Shown: positions 61,231-64,000 of the stretch, piece by piece
Numbering within the stretch: the first letter of the stretch is position 1
How the letters are laid out: each line of letters opens with the position of its first letter
Assembly (NCBI GenBank): GCA_023897205.1
Contig: JAHWDD010000033.1
Span: 496,001 to 560,000, forward strand
DNA length: 64,000 nt
Reading direction: 5' to 3'
Source: Exophiala sp. HKRS030
Lineage: Eukaryota > Ascomycota > Eurotiomycetes > Chaetothyriales > Herpotrichiellaceae
Translations under genes and position numbers: made by a program
Notes under the pieces: model-generated
Database searches by the model: none
Seen by the model: only the letters and a program-made list of their open reading frames with translations
What the model was told of the DNA's origin: nothing

Positions 61231-61795
61231 AGCAGGCGCAGGAGGGACCCAGGACTTTTGAACACGGCAACTGCCACTTGATGTTTCCGTTCGGCGTTCG
61301 CACCTGCACCTTGACCTGCACCTGCCACCTGCCACCTTGATCTTTTCGGAATTGAGGTTGAAGGGAAGGAGGGAAAAGCGTCATGAACTAGATAGGCAGG
61401 CACGACTGGCTCCAACAACTTGTGTACGTGCTTGTGTCAGTGTTGGAGTCCAGGGTCGCTCTTTCCTCCTGCAGTTTCGGTGTCACAGTGCCACAGTGCA
61501 CCGCACCTGCCAAACCGTTGAGGATGTTGCTCGCATTGCGTCGCCCCACTGGCCAGGGCCAACAACAGTACACTGCAGAACCAGAACCAGAACCACCGCA
61601 GAACACAGCAGAGTAGAGCAAATGAGACAGCTGATGGGTGATTCGAACTGTAGCAAGAACAGATCCTTCTCCATAATCCTGATCAAGTCATGTTTTGCTC
61701 GTGACATGCATCAACTCACAGGGCCAGTGCTTGGAAGATGAGTGGCTGAATATGATACGGTTGCTATTGGCATGCGACTCCATGCGTGATTACTA

Positions 61796-61820
61796 TTGGT
61801 TTTGGTTTTGGTTTTGGTTG
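61796..61820. repeat. (GGTTTT)n microsatellite
   Basis: Four TTGGTT-type units, seen directly. Confidence 0.85.
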
Positions 61821-61997
61821 CTGCTCACTTTTAGAGTTCACTGGGGGTTCAGGAAGGCCCAGAACTCGTGCTTGAAAGGCCCCGAGGGCGACTACGACAT
61901 GTCCAGTGTAAGGTGGATGAGAACGCTGCATCTTGACTGATTAGGGATATGTTGGGCAAATGATAAGTTACAGAGGAGGGAGGACAGGAGGGGTTAA

Positions 61998-62028
61998 GGA
62001 GGCTAAAGAGGCTAAAGAGGCTAAGGAG
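61998..62028. repeat. 9-bp tandem repeat, about three copies
   Basis: Unit GAGGCTAAA repeated, last copy altered. Confidence 0.8.
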
Positions 62029-64000
62029 CCCACGGGAGCCCCTAAGGACCCTCTCAGCCTCTGGCCCAGGGCGGCGGGAGTTTCGGGCTTGCGGGGTGGC
62101 GGTGGCATGTGGCTTGTACTTGTGCTTGGAGAGTCCAGCGTCAGAATCAGGGCTAGGGAGGCCCCCGTGGGCCCCTTATCCTCGTCGGCCGGTCCTACAT
62201 GGTCATGACCAACCACTCGTGCATGTCACATTGTAGAGAATCCAGCTACACTTTACCTGGTAGGTATTATTGACTTTCAAGGTGCGGGTGAAGCAGGGAT
62301 GACCGTCTTGAGTCTTGACTTTTGACTCTCCAGGATCCCGAGTGCGACAAACTCAATTTGCAGTACCTTTGATCCGCGATCCGCGATCCGTGTTATGCCC
62401 TTGGCCAAAGCGGCGGCTTTCTAATGATATCAATTTAATGTCAGTCGACACCAGGTTTCCGAGTCCAGCACGCTCCAGTGTATTGTGAACCTAGTCAAGA
62501 AACAAGGAAGTCGGGGTTTGAACTTTGGCAATCAAAAAAACGCTCAAGCGCCATGTGCCACGGACCACAGTATTGTCTCCGTCAGGGTTTCCGGGCTTTC
62601 AGGGCTTTCAGACTTTGGTGGTGGATAGATTTAGGTTATATATTTGCGATAAGGCGTATGGGGTGGACGTGGGGTGATGGGACGGAAATCTGTATCAAGT
62701 CCAGCAGTGGTTTGACAAGCGTTTGATTGCTGATGTGACGCGGTCAGGGCACGTTGAGCGATGAGCCATGAGCACAGACAAAGCATGATCCAACCGTAAA
62801 GACGGTAAGCTGATTGGCCTCAGGATAGATAGATGGGCAGCACCACGAACTTGACTTGCATGTTGTGGATAAGGAGATTTGGGGCTTGCATATGCATAGC
62901 TTTCTTGCCGATTAATACGACGAGCGAGGGGAAAGAAAATGGGAAAATGTCTCATACACATTGCGTTGGTGCTGAGATTGTGCTGACGAAGACAATGGGA
63001 AGATGGATGAGAGCCTTGTGAGATGAGATGACACGATGAATATGATGAGAGGGTTATTTTGTAAGGTTGGCAGCATCATCGCCGGCGTCATCAGGGCTTT
63101 CTGTCGAGATTATTGTTGTCTTTGTTGATGTTGTTACAATGATCATCAGTCCAGGTACAGTATGTTCGATATGTGAATGCCAGTTGTGGTGGCCACTGGC
63201 ACTGGCACTGGCGGCATCGCTGTTCGGGCCATCATAGGCGCCAAGTGCCCGTGCTGCAGGTGGATTCAAGGCCTGTAACCGTGGCCCAGAGGCTATTGGC
63301 AGTCCCGGTAGGCGCCGGATGCCGTTCCCCCGCACTTGTACGCTTCGCCAAAAACGCCATAGCACGCCATTAAATCTGCATCGATCCTTGCGTCTATCGC
63401 TATCGGCAGCACTGCAGTCTGCAGCTGTCGCCTGGCCGATTGTGAATCCGAGCCAAATCACAGCAAGCCTGGTCGTTGGAAAAACATGTCCATGTCTGAC
63501 GCATCAACCGGCTGTTCCTATGGGCCTCAGAGCGATGGTTCCCACAGTGTCAATGCCCAGGAGCAGACATCTTGTCGACACGTCAGACACGCACACGCAC
63601 ATACACACGAAAGATAGCAGAGAAAACTCTAACCAAGAATTTTCTCAGTGGCAGATTGGCAACTCTCGCCTTGTCTGCGCCTCGGACAGTTGCTCGCTGA
63701 TACTCTCCAGACTCTAGTGACCCATCCTGCACATCGGATCACAGTTTGTTTCGAGTGCTCCAATTGTATGAGCCACAGGGTCAACGGGCTCGGTGGGCGT
63801 GATGGGCTCCGGTTTTGATCATCCATCTGTACGCCTCTGGAGCCTTTTCACACGCGACGCAAAGATTAGCAGTCACCTAGCAGTGGACACTGGACAGAAA
63901 TCAAGCAGCCGGCCACATTAATGACGACGCTGGCCAGATGTTCTGACCTACCGTAGCATGTCTCCCACGCCTAAGCATGCAATGAAAATCCGCACTCCCG

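Larger units (their letters stand above)
57898..64000. other. 6.1-kb gene-poor region with microsatellites and broken frames
   Basis: No gene can be supported. The longest frames (59750-60166 minus, 63054-63461 minus, 61337-61741 plus) lack domains. Minus-strand pieces at 58895-60745 look like remnants of coding sequence. Short tandem repeats are dense: ATAC at 58286-58313, TGGCAG at 61207-61230, TTGGTT at 61796-61820, GAGGCTAAA at 61998-62028 and GATCCGC at 62371-62392. Confidence 0.5.

Noticed and set aside
63054..63461. 135-codon minus-strand frame
   Set aside because: Composition follows local GGCACT-type repeats; no domain or splice support.
1..64000. tRNA, 5S rRNA, CRISPR arrays
   Set aside because: No tRNA arm consensus, 5S-like sequence or regularly spaced repeats were seen; CRISPR is not expected in a fungal nucleus.

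Overview
The window is nuclear DNA of a filamentous ascomycete (Pezizomycotina). Genes are broken by short introns (about 48-230 nt, mostly 50-70) with GTAAGT-like donors and CTAAC/CTGAC-like branch sites. A hydroxamate-siderophore locus (ornithine N5-oxygenase plus ferrichrome-type NRPS) sits among fungal housekeeping genes: 40S ribosomal protein S13, PEX6, TMA22 and an ELMO-family protein. I cannot fix the order or genus from the sequence. Exon structures were assembled by hand. Every full model quoted closes in frame, except two genes that each need one extra base in a homopolymer run.

Layout. 0-18 kb: a small conserved fungal protein, a kinase-like protein (+), then on the minus strand a 2-oxoglutarate/Fe(II) oxygenase, RPS13 and a DPY-30-like protein; a long intergenic stretch, an AT-hook protein (+) and PEX6 (-). 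19-37 kb: the siderophore core. sidA (-) and the 14.6-kb sidC (+) are divergent around a 1.36-kb shared promoter carrying a 21-bp palindrome of iron-regulator-type GATA sites. 38-50 kb: a cupin protein (+), a Dal5-type MFS transporter (-), an unrecognised membrane protein (-) and an SV2/SVOP-like MFS transporter (-). 51-58 kb: an ELMO/CED-12 protein, TMA22, a 216-bp MITE and a REI1-like zinc-finger protein, all genes on the minus strand. 58-64 kb: no confident gene, only microsatellites and broken reading frames.

How the genes work together. SidA hydroxylates ornithine. After N5-acylation by an enzyme not seen in this window, SidC assembles a ferrichrome-type intracellular siderophore. The shared promoter and its GATA sites suggest iron-dependent co-repression by a SreA/SRE/Urbs1-type factor. 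The cupin gene and the transporters are neighbours whose membership in the locus is unproven.

Most unusual points: the SidC order A-T-C-A-T-C-T-C-A-T-C-T-C-T-C, with an extra A-less T-C module; the palindromic GATA site; two single-base homopolymer frameshifts (sidC end, ELMO gene) that look like assembly errors; a GC-AG intron; a 20-nt micro-exon; and the MITE.
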